DNA of 64,000 bases from Tatumella terrea (GTDB lineage Bacteria; Pseudomonadota; Gammaproteobacteria; Enterobacterales; Enterobacteriaceae), in NCBI RefSeq assembly GCF_039523755.1, contig NZ_BAAAFX010000002.1, positions 124,001 through 188,000 on the forward strand, given 5' to 3'. Numbering within the stretch: position 1 is the first letter of the stretch; every line of letters begins with the position of its first letter. Both the position numbers and the translations under genes were made by a program. The notes beneath the pieces were generated by a model. That model made no database searches. It saw nothing but the letters and a program-made list of their open reading frames with translations, and had not been told where the DNA came from. Shown here piece after piece: positions 1-9,263 of this stretch.

Positions 1-2050
1 CCAGCGGTTGCGACAGCGTGACGCCGCCGGAGTGAACCACAACCCCGCCACTGGCACCCAATGAAGTCTGGGTATAATTGTTACTGTAGCTATAGCTACC
101 GTTAAGATTACCCATACTGCCCTGATAACCCATGTTAGCGCCGCTGTTTTGTCCGCCGGATTCGGTATGTCCGGTGCTGACGCCGTAGCTCAGACGGTTA
201 TCATCCAGCAAGGTTCCGGAAACGCCGGTGTTATAACTGTCACCCGATTTCTGATCATGGGCCAGCTGAGTGGTAGAGACAATCACGTTGTTATGGTTGT
301 TCCAGACCAGCGGGATAGAAAGCGTCATGTTGACGCTGTTGTCCGAATAACCGTACTGGGATCGGGTCGATTGCCAGTAGACACCATAGCTGACACCCTT
401 CCAGGAGTTTGAGTACCCCAATTGCACGGTGCGGGTTTTCTCGCTGGTGCCCCAGTAACGTTGCTGGTTAGCGTTGATGTAGACACTGCCATAACCTTTA
501 AGGTTCTGGTTAATCGACAGTTCCATGCGCTCACGTTTGTTGGCATAGATGTTCGAGTAATAGGTAGCGTTGTTAGTCTGAGCCCAGCCGGGGGTACCGA
601 TAGCCGTATCATTCGGGTCGATATAGTCGCTTTCGTACTGTCCGTCTCTCCAGTCGCGTCGTTCCTGCACGGCATCACTGAAATCATAATATCCGGAGGT
701 CGAATACCGGTAACCGGCCAGCCTGAAATCGGTCCCCATGCTATCCAGTGATTTAGCATACAGAATACGATAGCTTTGACCTTGTTTAGTATCACCAGAG
801 GCCAGATTGGTTTTGGCATAACTGCCATCCAGGGAGACGGCCCCCAGGTTTCCGAGGCCGGTTCCCATGCCCATCACGGCCGACTGATAGTTATCAGCGA
901 CGATGACGCCACCGTAAGGGGTCAGGTTATGGCTGATCCCGCGGGCCACGGTGCCCTGAATAAATTGCGGCTGATATCCACTGATGCCATCGTGATAGCG
1001 ACCGGCGGTGACTTCATAATTCCACAGTCCGTCACGCAACATATTGGTGACAGACGAATAGGCCACGGTAAAGTTTTTCTGTGTCCCGTCGGCTTCCGTC
1101 ACGGTGACATACAACGTACCGCTGGTATTCGGGTAGAGATCATGGATTGCAAACGGGCCCGGTGGCACCGTTGTACTGTAGACCAGATAACCGTTCTGAC
1201 GGATAGTCACCCGCGCATTGGAGGAGGCCACCCCACGGACGACAGGCGCATAGTTACGCATACTGTCCGGAAGCATGTCATCAACACTACTGAGTTTTAC
1301 GCCGCGAAACTGGATGCTATCAAAAACACTGTTGCTGGTGGAGGACTGCCCTATCAGCAACCGGCTACGCATGGCGATAATATCGGTCTCTGCCCAGCTG
1401 GAGATATTATTCCAGTGGGAACCGCTGACATTATCGTGGGTATAGTTACCGTTCTGACGTAAACGCCAGCGTCCCAGGTTAATTCCGTTATTCAGCGACA
1501 AGAAACTGTACTCACTGTCTTCAGAGGAGTAGTTTCCATGATAATTATTTTTATCATAGTTCGCTGTGTAATTAATAAAACCGGCATTCACCCCCTGATC
1601 CCAGATACGGGTCGGGATGGTTCCTAACGGCACGGTTTTCAGATGGGTTTGCGGGACGGTCAGATCGATACGCTGTTGGGTAATATCCGGGTCAACCTTA
1701 CCGTCGGGGATATATTTCCTGAGGTCGACGCATTGCTGACCCGCCAGGGGGGCCGGCAGAATAATGCCATAGCCGTATAGCTGCTCAGTACTGAAACAGG
1801 GACGGACACCGTCCGGTGAACGAATAAAGGTCACCGGCAGGCTATCGACTTTCTGTGAATTAAGGTAAATATCAAACGGATAGGTGCCAGGCTGAATACT
1901 GTCACCGACCGATACCTCGCGTGCAGAATTGAGGTTAGCCGCACCATGAACAAATTGCATATTAAACTCTTCAGCGCTTGCGCCTGACACTGCCAGCAGA
2001 CCCGGTAATGCAACGACAAGCGTCAGAGTGTAATTTGTCTTTTTTTTCAT
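1..2050 (-). CDS. Fimbrial outer-membrane usher (FimD/PapC family), 3' end beyond window
   Basis: The frame stays open from an ATG at 2050 to the left edge, about 683 codons of a family usually 820-870 residues long, so the C-terminal plug/barrel end and C-terminal domain are outside. The start encodes a Sec signal peptide (MKKKTNY..., Ala-rich cleavage near residue 26) followed by an usher N-terminal domain (EEFNMQFVHG, GTYPFDIYLN) and typical barrel motifs such as PFAIHDLYP and a Gly/Tyr/Ser-rich beta-strand region. It should secrete and assemble the pilin encoded upstream. It follows the chaperone gene by 23 nt in a pilin-chaperone-usher operon; an adhesin gene probably lies beyond the edge. 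No frameshift was seen in the visible part. Confidence 0.93.
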   Translation of the reverse strand, partial: MKKKTNYTLTLVVALPGLLAVSGASAEEFNMQFVHGAANLNSAREVSVGDSIQPGTYPFDIYLNSQKVDSLPVTFIRSPDGVRPCFSTEQLYGYGIILPAPLAGQQCVDLRKYIPDGKVDPDITQQRIDLTVPQTHLKTVPLGTIPTRIWDQGVNAGFINYTANYDKNNYHGNYSSEDSEYSFLSLNNGINLGRWRLRQNGNYTHDNVSGSHWNNISSWAETDIIAMRSRLLIGQSSTSNSVFDSIQFRGVKLSSVDDMLPDSMRNYAPVVRGVASSNARVTIRQNGYLVYSTTVPPGPFAIHDLYPNTSGTLYVTVTEADGTQKNFTVAYSSVTNMLRDGLWNYEVTAGRYHDGISGYQPQFIQGTVARGISHNLTPYGGVIVADNYQSAVMGMGTGLGNLGAVSLDGSYAKTNLASGDTKQGQSYRILYAKSLDSMGTDFRLAGYRYSTSGYYDFSDAVQERRDWRDGQYESDYIDPNDTAIGTPGWAQTNNATYYSNIYANKRERMELSINQNLKGYGSVYINANQQRYWGTSEKTRTVQLGYSNSWKGVSYGVYWQSTRSQYGYSDNSVNMTLSIPLVWNNHNNVIVSTTQLAHDQKSGDSYNTGVSGTLLDDNRLSYGVSTGHTESGGQNSGANMGYQGSMGNLNGSYSYSNNYTQTSLGASGGVVVHSGGVTLSQPL

Positions 2051-2073
2051 GGTAAGCCGTTTCCGAAGTCTAT

Positions 2074-2757
2074 TTATTTTACCGGAAAGTCATTCACTTC
2101 AGAGGTACCACCAAAATCATTGACATAACTGAATGAGACGGTAGATCCGATCTGAGTATTTGCCGGAAGAGTGAACGTTCTGTCAGAAAATGGCGATACC
2201 ATATCCAGATAAATATCCTGAGTGCTGCCCTTTTTCAGGTGCAGGCGGTTCAATGAGATATACATCGGACCTTTATTGGTCACCACTAATTTATTCCCGG
2301 TTTGTTTCCACACCAGTTTCAGGACTTCCTTATCCAGCGTCGTATTCAGCCCCTGTGGGCGATAAAAAAGTTTTAAACGACTGTGGACTGCAATTTGCAA
2401 GGTATTTGCTTCTTTTGCCGCGGGAGGAATTTCCTGAAGATTAATCCAGAATAATGACTCGCGGTCTGCCGGTAATCCATGACCGGCATAAATAAAGCGG
2501 AGTGTCGCTTCTTTACCCGCATCAATACGCATGATGGGTGGGATCACCTGCATCGGAATCGTTGCGGTACTGCTACGATCTTCATTTTCCAGCCAGCTTT
2601 GCAACATGTAATTCTGGTCGCTCTCGTTTTTCAAAGAGAGTGAAGCAGAACTGCTGTCTGAATTATAAATGACTCTGGTAGCTTCCAGTTGTATTGCTGC
2701 AAACGATGAGACTGAAAACAGCTGGATCAGTGCAAAAAAGATAAATTTCTTCATCAT
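2074..2757 (-). CDS. Periplasmic fimbrial chaperone (PapD/FimC family)
   Basis: A 227-residue protein with a signal peptide (MMKKFIFFALIQLFSVSSFA) and a two-domain Ig-like chaperone body. The start region has the conserved Arg of strand A (LEATRVIYNS) and the family lysine in RLKLFYRP near the middle; together these anchor the pilin C-terminus in the subunit groove. It stabilises pilin subunits in the periplasm and delivers them to the usher. An upstream in-frame ATG at 2775 exists, but an AGGAAG ribosome site sits just before the ATG-ATG pair at 2757/2754, so the start was placed there. It lies 32 nt after the pilin gene and 23 nt before the usher gene. Confidence 0.93.
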   Translation of the reverse strand: MMKKFIFFALIQLFSVSSFAAIQLEATRVIYNSDSSSASLSLKNESDQNYMLQSWLENEDRSSTATIPMQVIPPIMRIDAGKEATLRFIYAGHGLPADRESLFWINLQEIPPAAKEANTLQIAVHSRLKLFYRPQGLNTTLDKEVLKLVWKQTGNKLVVTNKGPMYISLNRLHLKKGSTQDIYLDMVSPFSDRTFTLPANTQIGSTVSFSYVNDFGGTSEVNDFPVK

Positions 2758-2789
2758 TACTTCCTGTTTTGCCACCAGAGTCTTGGCGA

Positions 2790-3329
2790 TTACTGATATT
2801 CAATAGAGAAGTCAGTGGTCGCGTTAGCTGCACCGCTTGGCGTAGCGGTGGCGAATGCGTGGTATCTGGCCGCCAGTTTGATATTTAATGCGCCGGTAGA
2901 GTCAGTTGCCTGGAATGGGACTGCGCTACTGGTATCACCGATAGTATAAGCTGCGCCGCTTGCTAAATCTGTAATTTTAATACCTACAGAAGACGATGGA
3001 TCGGTAGTGGTACCGGTCGGAGTCAGTTTCAGTAAGGTAGGGAAGCCAGAGACGGCGGTACCATCAAAACGGACTTTGATTGAACCGGTCGCGCACTTGG
3101 TCAGGTCGATTTCAAAAGGACGTGGACCCGCTTCCTGGTTAGCCGTGGAAAGTGCTGAACTTGAATAGTTCCCCATGGCAACGGTAATCGTTTTGTTTGT
3201 GGCGTTAGTTACAGAACAGCCTGACTGCGTGATGTTTCCGGTAAAGGAAACGGTTCCATCCGCAGCAAATGTCTGAACTGATGCCAGAGTTAAGGTCAGA
3301 GCTGCAATTGGTAACAGAACTTTTTTCAT
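2790..3329 (-). CDS. Major fimbrial subunit (type 1 pilin family)
   Basis: A 179-residue pilin with a signal peptide (MKKVLLPIAALTLTLASVQT, cleavage near FA-ADG), an N-terminal donor strand starting DGTVSFTGNI, two cysteines about 40 residues apart for the family disulphide, and a C-terminus ending FSIEYQ with the penultimate tyrosine recognised by chaperones. It is polymerised by donor-strand exchange into the fimbrial rod. The ATG at 3329 is preceded by a GGGG ribosome site; a longer in-frame extension upstream to 3449 lacks signal-peptide character and was not used. First gene of the operon. Confidence 0.93.
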   Translation of the reverse strand: MKKVLLPIAALTLTLASVQTFAADGTVSFTGNITQSGCSVTNATNKTITVAMGNYSSSALSTANQEAGPRPFEIDLTKCATGSIKVRFDGTAVSGFPTLLKLTPTGTTTDPSSSVGIKITDLASGAAYTIGDTSSAVPFQATDSTGALNIKLAARYHAFATATPSGAANATTDFSIEYQ

Positions 3330-3842
3330 TTTACTACCCCATGACTGATTAAAAATAATTATGAAATGTAAGGCGGAGTTCCTCAGAGAACCGATAAAGG
3401 CTCTGCCATTCTGATAACCAGCCTTGAGGGCAAACACATCAGGGAGCATCTCCGTGAAAAAAATATATCACTTCAGATGTTCTTCATTGATAGATGGTGG
3501 TAATGGATAAATGTTCTTTGATAGTTAAAGATGCGTTTACTTTTAGCTGTGAATGAACGTTAATTTTTTAACATATGTCGCTAAATATTTTTACAATTTG
3601 CAGGGCATAGCACCGCAGGCAAATATCTTGCTGAAATACTGAATGTTATTGCTTTTCCTCTGCCGGCATCCGTCCGGAGATCATTTCCCTCCCGCTTCGG
3701 GGGGAAAAGATGAAATAAAACGAGGGGCGACAGTGAGATCTGAAAAAAAAAATCAGATTGAGGTGAAAATTTTTATCAGAGAAGGGAAAAGGGAGAGAAA
3801 TGCTTCACGAGTATAAGGCGTGGAGACGTAAATTCACCTGAA
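3330..3842. other. Intergenic region upstream of the fimbrial operon
   Basis: No gene is seen. The part next to the pilin gene is AT-rich and should hold the fimbrial promoter and leader. No matched inverted repeats like those of an invertible fim switch were spotted by eye, so phase variation by inversion is not supported. Confidence 0.5.
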
Positions 3843-3866
3843 ACAGCCCCCGGTAACGGGGGCTGT
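3843..3866 (-). terminator. Hairpin terminator after copC
   Basis: A perfect 10-bp stem (ACAGCCCCCG / CGGGGGCTGT) with a GTAA loop lies 4 nt after the stop codon of the minus-strand copC gene. The tail on the minus strand is only TTTCA, so it is a weak or bidirectional terminator. Confidence 0.7.
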
Positions 3867-3870
3867 AAAA

Positions 3871-4245
3871 TCACTTCAGGGTAAAGGTATAAGACCCGGT
3901 AGTTCTGTGACCATCGACAGACAGTGCATGCCAGGCTACCTGATATTTTCCCGCGGACAGCGGCGTATCAAGCGGGAGCACCAGCGTATTTTTCCCCTGG
4001 CTGCTGAGTGAAGCCTTACCGGTACTGACCGTTTTATCGCCCTGATGTGTCAAAGTGGCGCCACTGAAGGACGGCTCCAGATCTTCCGAAAAATGCAGGG
4101 TTAACTGTGCAGGTGCGACGGTGATCTGGCTCTGTGGTGCCGGTTCGGCGGAAGTCAGGTGCGCATGGGCCAGTACGGCCGTGCTGGTCAACGCAGAGAC
4201 AAGCAGGGTTGCTGCGACGGTCAACGTTTTTACTGAAAAAGACAT
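3871..4245 (-). CDS. CopC/YobA-type periplasmic copper-binding protein
   Basis: A 124-residue exported protein. The signal peptide ends at VLA, leaving a mature N-terminus HAH, a typical Cu(II) ligand arrangement. The rest fits the CopC domain: SAEPAP, LHFSEDLEPSFSG, a DGH motif near the C-terminus and a final SYTFTLK strand. It probably binds copper in the periplasm. An AAGGAA ribosome site precedes the ATG. The gene stands alone: no CopD permease, P-type ATPase or two-component system is nearby, only the DUF2946 gene upstream on the same strand. The assignment to the family is firm; the physiological role is inferred. Confidence 0.88.
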   Translation of the reverse strand: MSFSVKTLTVAATLLVSALTSTAVLAHAHLTSAEPAPQSQITVAPAQLTLHFSEDLEPSFSGATLTHQGDKTVSTGKASLSSQGKNTLVLPLDTPLSAGKYQVAWHALSVDGHRTTGSYTFTLK

Positions 4246-4495
4246 GGTTAATTTCCTTGTAATAATCTCAGCGTGTTCCGGAGCCTGATGACGGGAGCGA
4301 CATCAAAGGGGTGACTCCGGAACCCGTATGCTGCTTTTGCAGGGAAAATCCCTGGTCTGCCGGTAGTCCCTGAACAAGCGCAGGGCATCTGGCTGTGAAG
4401 GGGTTTCCGGCAGGCAAACACTTCCCCCGACGCCGGAACCCGGCCTTAACGGTGACCGGTCCCGGAGATTTTTCGGGGGATGGCGTATCAGCCTG

Positions 4496-4906
4496 CTACT
4501 GACAAGAAGGAGGCGCCCGTGGCTGCAGTTCACCGGCAAAAAAAAGACCGGCAGGCATCGGTAACGTCCGGCGCACTCTGGCCGGTGGTCGTAACAAGGC
4601 TAACCCGCAGAGACTGAACTGAACGACTAACAGCAGTGGCATGTGCACAAGCAGAGCGCAATACCCACAAACGGCGGTCTCCATTCCGTTGCCCTGTGTA
4701 TGAGGCGTTACCGTGGCTGCCGTAGCGGAAGTGATATCTCCGTCCGGCATAGTGTGCATATTTCCGCTGGCGAGGGCGGGCGGCAGATGAGCTGGCTGAG
4801 ACTGCAGATGACGGGACAGATCGGGCGCAATAAACATCATCAGTATTGCCAGTAAGGCAATCACTGCAGGAGATTTAGCCTGTGAGAAGCGGATAATAAA
4901 TGCCAA
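4496..4906 (-). CDS. DUF2946 family membrane-associated protein
   Basis: A 136-residue protein with a hydrophobic N-terminal segment (residues about 14-30), a Met/His-rich middle (GNMHTMPDGD, VTPHTQGNGM), and the DUF2946 signature CGYCALLVHMPLL followed by a second hydrophobic segment. This family is often found beside copper proteins and TonB-dependent copper receptors, which agrees with the CopC gene 250 bp downstream. The start is uncertain: the frame is blocked by a TGA at 4915-4913, leaving a TTG at 4906 as the most upstream option, with no strong ribosome site. Function is unknown; a role in copper handling is inferred from family and neighbour. Confidence 0.7.
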   Translation of the reverse strand: MAFIIRFSQAKSPAVIALLAILMMFIAPDLSRHLQSQPAHLPPALASGNMHTMPDGDITSATAATVTPHTQGNGMETAVCGYCALLVHMPLLLVVQFSLCGLALLRPPARVRRTLPMPAGLFFAGELQPRAPPSCQ

Positions 4907-5509
4907 AAGAAGTCATCCATCATTGACCAGTCGCGCTATTGTAATAACTTTTCCGCAGGCATGTTAATTATTATTCCTTTTAATTTACATTATCTTAGCA
5001 CTTGCATTGCACGAAAAGTCATTAGGGGCATCCCTGTCCTGCCTCCGGCTGAGATCCTCCCGATAACCTGATGTCCCGGTAGCGGGGGACGCACTGTCTG
5101 GTCTGGTCCGTGACGCTTTCCCGGGGTTCCCTGCACTCTGGCGTAAACGTTGCAGATAACCGTCTGACGGACGTCGTACATTATATTTCAGGTATCGTCA
5201 GACACAGAGCCAGCGGCTTTGGCGTGCCGCGGCCTGCATCATCCCGGTTGTGACAGAAAACAGGGTCCAGGGCTGGCCGACTCTTTACCCTTCCTGCCGC
5301 TGGGGATAACGGGCAATCAGATGTGCTCTGTCCTGCAAAATGGTGGCAGCAGATAACTCGCTTACTCAGGCAGCCGCCGGAACCTCGCTGATCACCTCAC
5401 TTTCAATGACTCACCGTCCGCGCGGGGTATCGCTGCCGCCTTCGGAAAAACGGAGGCGCGGTGGCTTTATCCGCAGCGGTCCCCGGCTATTTTCTGCTGG
5501 CAAAACGAA
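4907..5509. other. Intergenic region, no gene recognised
   Basis: About 600 bp between the DUF2946 gene and the purine permease gene, both on the minus strand. The part next to DUF2946 (about 4930-5000) is strongly AT-rich and probably holds its promoter. Short open frames here show no recognisable product. Confidence 0.45.
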
Positions 5510-6913
5510 TCAGATATGGGATTCTCCTGAATAAGCCGCGCTTTCGTCCGTCGGCGCAGGCGCAGGCGCAGCGACGGGGCGGGTCCGGCGGGGCAGGATC
5601 AGGTTAAGCAGAATCGCCAGCATACCTCCGCTGGTAACCGCACTCTGGAACATATTGCGTATCATCGCAGGGAAGGCCTTCAGCACCTCCGGTTGCGATT
5701 CAATCCCCAGCCCGACGCCAAAAGCAATGGCAATAATTAACATGCCCCGGCTATCAATGGGTTCACGGGTCATGATCCGGATCCCGGCAGCAACGACATT
5801 ACCGAACATGACCAGCGTGGCACCGCCGAGGACAGGTTTGGGTAACTGCTCCAGTACATGGCTGAACATAGGAAAGAGCCCCAGCAGCACAAAAATACCG
5901 CCAATCCAGAAACCGGCATAGCGACTGGCGACCTGGGTCATCTGGATGACACCGTTGTTCTGGGCAAAGGTGGTGTTCGGAAACGATGAAAATGTCGCCG
6001 CCAGCAGACAGCTCACGCCATCCCCCAGGATGCCGCCTTGAATACGTTTTTCGAATTCCGGACCTTCAACCGGTTGTTTTGACAACATACAGTTCGCCGT
6101 CAGATCCCCGACGGCCTCGATAATAGAGATAAGCGAGACCAGAGCCACCGGAATAAACAGAGACGGTGTAAAGTCCAGACCGAACCGGAAAGGGATCGGC
6201 TGGGTCATCAGTGATCCCGGAGTGCTGAATTGCGGGTGAAAAGTGCCGGTAAGCCAGGCTACCAGACTGCCGGCCACAATACCGGTGACAATGCCGGAAA
6301 GCCGCAGCCAGGGGGAGCGACTGCAATTCATCAGTACAATCACCAGCACCGTCAGGGCACCGAGCCCCAGGTTTGCGGGGGAACCAAAGTCGGCCGCACC
6401 GAAACCGCCGCCCCAGTCACTGATACTGACGTTAATCAGACTGATACCGATCAGGACAATGACACTGCCGGTGACCAGCGGGGTCAGTAAACGTGAAAAC
6501 GTATGAATAAACCGGCTGACAATCAGCGGGATGATCGCCGCCGCCAGATTGCAGCCAAAGATCATCGCTAACATCTGTTCAGGGCTGGCCCCCTGGCCCT
6601 TGAGCATTAATCCGCCAGAGATAATGACTCCCAGAAAGGCAAAGCTGGTGCCCTGCAGGCAGATCATACCGGCACCTATCGAGAAAAAGCGACCTGCCTG
6701 CACCAGGGTGCCCAGGCCTGAGGCGAAGAGCGACATACTGATAAGCCAGGGCAGGTATGAATTCAGCCCGAGTGTGGAGCCGATGATCAATGGCGGAGTA
6801 ATGACACCCACAATGCTGGCCAGCATATGCTGGATGGCAGCAAACAGTGCAGGCACTGCCGGGATCTTCTCATTCAGGCCATACAACAGCTCGGTATCAT
6901 GCTTATCATTCAT
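5510..6913 (-). CDS. NCS2 family purine (xanthine/uric acid) permease
   Basis: A 467-residue inner-membrane transporter with about 12-14 hydrophobic segments. It carries NCS2 hallmarks: the QNNGVIQMTQVASRYAGF motif, a conserved acidic segment before it (IIEAVGDLTAN), and the VLGGATLVMFG region shared with XanP/XanQ. This places it in the xanthine/urate proton-symporter branch rather than the uracil branch; the exact substrate is not decided. A GGAG ribosome site 8 nt before the ATG at 6913 supports that start over an upstream TTG. The C-terminal tail is Pro/Ala-rich (APAPAPTDESA). No purine catabolic genes lie nearby. Confidence 0.88.
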   Translation of the reverse strand: MNDKHDTELLYGLNEKIPAVPALFAAIQHMLASIVGVITPPLIIGSTLGLNSYLPWLISMSLFASGLGTLVQAGRFFSIGAGMICLQGTSFAFLGVIISGGLMLKGQGASPEQMLAMIFGCNLAAAIIPLIVSRFIHTFSRLLTPLVTGSVIVLIGISLINVSISDWGGGFGAADFGSPANLGLGALTVLVIVLMNCSRSPWLRLSGIVTGIVAGSLVAWLTGTFHPQFSTPGSLMTQPIPFRFGLDFTPSLFIPVALVSLISIIEAVGDLTANCMLSKQPVEGPEFEKRIQGGILGDGVSCLLAATFSSFPNTTFAQNNGVIQMTQVASRYAGFWIGGIFVLLGLFPMFSHVLEQLPKPVLGGATLVMFGNVVAAGIRIMTREPIDSRGMLIIAIAFGVGLGIESQPEVLKAFPAMIRNMFQSAVTSGGMLAILLNLILPRRTRPVAAPAPAPTDESAAYSGESHI

Positions 6914-7469
6914 CGGGTGCACTCCGGGAAGAAACAAAAGTTTTATTTCTCAAGCAATATTCAGGCCATATCACGGGGGAGTGAGCCTCTCCGCTCAGGG
7001 GATTCCTTTCAACGTATCGAAATTAAAGGGAATTAACCCGCAGAGGTTGAACAGGAAGGTAACAGGATGCCCACGAGACTCTGGAACGATTGTCTCAGGA
7101 TCCTCCGCCGGATGACCCTTTTTTGTGCAACCACCGTGGTAACTTAACGCCGCAGTGCATGAGGGGAAACGGAAATCGCCGTTCTGACGGACAGGAGAAA
7201 GCGATCAGACCGATGACTGACCGCAGTACAGAAATATTGCTTCTGCTGAATGTAAATTTGCCAGAGGAAAATCTGTGACGGTCAGCGGCAGGAAAACCCT
7301 GGCAGCAGTATCGAAGGGAAATCCTTCAGAGCGTTGTGCTATGCACTTGGCGGTCTGGCTGGCAGTGGCGGGTGAGTCAGGCAGGGGAGTATCGTGCTCA
7401 GACTGCGGGGGAGGCTCTGTTGACAGGGCGGCCGGGGGGAAGGTGCCCGGAGAAAGCACGACACTGACG
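6914..7469. other. Intergenic region, no gene recognised
   Basis: About 560 bp between the permease start and the frmA terminator. It must contain the permease promoter. Short open frames on both strands have no family-like features. Confidence 0.4.
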
Positions 7470-7496
7470 AAAAAACACCCCCTCCGGACGAGGGGG
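7470..7496 (-). terminator. Rho-independent terminator of frmRA
   Basis: On the minus strand, 8 nt after the frmA stop, a 7-bp stem CCCCCTC / GAGGGGG with a 5-nt loop is followed by TGTTTTTT, a standard intrinsic terminator. Confidence 0.85.
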
Positions 7497-7504
7497 CAGA
7501 GGGA

Positions 7505-8614
7505 TTAGTAATGAATAACCGTACGGATAGATTTGCCTTCGTGCATCAGGTCAAAGGCTTCATTAATCTTGTTCAGTCCCATGGTATGAGTGACAAACGG
7601 TGCCAGTTCAATATCACCTTTCATCGCGTCTTCTACCATACCCGGTAACTGAGAGCGGCCTTTCACGCCACCGAACGCTGAGCCTTTCCAGACACGACCG
7701 GTCACCAGCTGGAACGGACGGGTAGAAATTTCCTGACCGGCTCCGGCAACCCCGATAATGACCGACTGACCCCAGCCACGGTGCGCACTTTCCAGCGCAG
7801 CGCGCATCACATTGACATTACCGATACATTCAAAGGTGTGATCAACACCCCATTTGGTCAGTTCAACGATGACCTGCTGGATAGGTTTATCGTAGTCGTT
7901 CGGGTTCAGGAAGTCCGTCGCACCAAACTGTTTAGCCAGTTCGAATTTTTCCGGGTTGGTATCAATGGCAAAGATGCGGCCGGCTTTTGCCTGACGGGCC
8001 CCCTGAACCACTGCAAGACCAATGCCTCCCAGTCCGAAAACGGCGACAGAATCGCCAGGCTGAACTTTTGCTGTGTTATGAACGGCACCGATACCGGTAG
8101 TCACGCCGCAGCCTAACAGACAGACCTGTTCAGGGTTCGCTTCCGGGTTAATTTTTGCCAGTGAGACTTCTGATACTACCGTGTATTCACTGAAGGTTGA
8201 GCAGCCCATATAGTGGTAGAGAGGCTGTCCCTGATAGGAAAAACGGGATGTGCCGTCCGGCATGACACCTTTCCCCTGCGTTTCACGGACAGCGACGCAC
8301 AGGTTAGTTTTGCCGGACTTACAGAAGTCACACTCCCCGCATTCCGCCGTGTACAGTGGGATCACATGGTCACCCACCTCGACACTGGTCACACCTTCTC
8401 CCAGTTCGACGACCACACCCGCCCCTTCATGGCCCAGTACCACAGGGAACAGCCCTTCAGGGTCATTACCGGACAGGGTAAATGCATCGGTATGGCAGAC
8501 ACCGCTATGGGTAATTTTAATCAGCACTTCACCTTTTTTGGGGGGAGCGACATCGATTTCTACAATTTCCAGGGGTTTGCCCGGGCCAAAGGCGACGGCA
8601 GCACGTGATTTCAT
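7505..8614 (-). CDS. frmA: S-(hydroxymethyl)glutathione dehydrogenase (class III alcohol dehydrogenase)
   Basis: A 369-residue enzyme that oxidises S-hydroxymethylglutathione, the glutathione adduct of formaldehyde, with NAD+. Catalytic zinc ligands are visible as Cys40 (GVCHTD) and His62 (GHEGAG) plus Cys in LLGCGVTTG; structural zinc ligands are Cys92, 95, 98 and 106. The Rossmann motif GLGGIG follows. Length and sequence match FrmA of E. coli closely. It lies 32 nt downstream of frmR on the same strand, so it is co-transcribed and repressed by FrmR. The usual third gene, frmB (S-formylglutathione hydrolase), is absent here; a terminator follows frmA directly. Confidence 0.96.
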   Translation of the reverse strand: MKSRAAVAFGPGKPLEIVEIDVAPPKKGEVLIKITHSGVCHTDAFTLSGNDPEGLFPVVLGHEGAGVVVELGEGVTSVEVGDHVIPLYTAECGECDFCKSGKTNLCVAVRETQGKGVMPDGTSRFSYQGQPLYHYMGCSTFSEYTVVSEVSLAKINPEANPEQVCLLGCGVTTGIGAVHNTAKVQPGDSVAVFGLGGIGLAVVQGARQAKAGRIFAIDTNPEKFELAKQFGATDFLNPNDYDKPIQQVIVELTKWGVDHTFECIGNVNVMRAALESAHRGWGQSVIIGVAGAGQEISTRPFQLVTGRVWKGSAFGGVKGRSQLPGMVEDAMKGDIELAPFVTHTMGLNKINEAFDLMHEGKSIRTVIHY

Positions 8615-8646
8615 AACATTATTCCTGTGACTGAGGGCAGATACGG

Positions 8647-8922
8647 CTATTTAAGGTAAGCGCGAACCAGCCCGATGGTATCGTTAACTGACGTATTGAG
8701 TGACCGGCTATCGGTCTCAGTACCGTCAAAGGTTTCTCTGATATGGCTTTCCAGCACTTCGGCCATCAGTCCATTGACTGCGCCCCGCACGGCGGCGATT
8801 TGCTGCAGAATAGCCCGACACTCTTCCCCTTCATCCAGTGCTCTTTCCAGGGCATCGATTTGCCCGCGGATACGCCGGACCCGGGTCAGGGTCTTCTTTT
8901 TTGCTTCCGGAGTGGATGGCAT
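8647..8922 (-). CDS. frmR: Formaldehyde-responsive repressor FrmR (CsoR/RcnR family)
   Basis: A 91-residue all-helical repressor nearly collinear with E. coli FrmR from MPSTPE to LVRAYLK. The formaldehyde-sensing Cys35 (EECRAIL) and His60 (ESHIRE) are present. A frame extension to 8952 adds ten residues upstream, but homology supports the ATG at 8922. It is the first gene of frmRA; a perfect palindrome typical of its operator lies 35 bp upstream. Cytoplasmic DNA-binding protein that releases DNA after formaldehyde cross-links its sensing residues. Confidence 0.95.
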   Translation of the reverse strand: MPSTPEAKKKTLTRVRRIRGQIDALERALDEGEECRAILQQIAAVRGAVNGLMAEVLESHIRETFDGTETDSRSLNTSVNDTIGLVRAYLK

Positions 8923-8956
8923 GTTGAATACTCTCACTGAGATTACCGGCACAAAT

Positions 8957-8978
8957 ATACTATATGGGAGTATAGTAT
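8957..8978 (-). promoter_or_regulatory. Probable FrmR operator of frmRA
   Basis: A perfect inverted repeat ATACTATA-N6-TATAGTAT with a G-rich centre (TGGGAG) lies about 35 bp before frmR. AT-rich arms around a G/C tract are the operator type of the CsoR/RcnR/FrmR family, so FrmR is expected to bind here and repress its own operon. Confidence 0.8.
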
Positions 8979-9263
8979 GTGAAGTGTGATCCGTAATTTT
9001 TCCTTCTGTTTTGGTCCCTGAAAGTGTAGGTGTCTGATAAATCAGGAATGAAAAATAATCTTTACCAGGATGCTTCGTCAGTCGACCTGCACCGGATTCA
9101 TCCGGAAAAACTCAGTAAAATGATATATGATTTTTAACTGGGCGGGGCGGGGGGATCACAGGAATAAAAATTTAAGGAAGTCGTCCGAAGCAGCGTTGAT
9201 ACCGTGAACGTTTAAATAATAATTTTATTTTTTATGATGCTGTTGTCTGCATATTATTAAAGC
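8979..9263. other. Intergenic region, no gene recognised
   Basis: The stretch upstream of the frmR operator up to the hairpin at 9264 shows only AT-rich sequence and no gene. Confidence 0.4.

Noticed and set aside
776..1462. 228-codon plus-strand open frame inside the usher region
   Set aside because: Antisense shadow of the usher gene, whose minus-strand frame gives clear usher motifs.
3330..3842. Invertible fimbrial promoter switch
   Set aside because: No inverted repeats or recombinase gene found near the pilin.
4303..4539. 78-codon minus-strand frame between copC and DUF2946
   Set aside because: Overlaps the DUF2946 gene and shows no protein feature.
4930..5000. Fur box upstream of DUF2946
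   Set aside because: GATAATG occurs but the rest of the 19-bp consensus does not match well enough.
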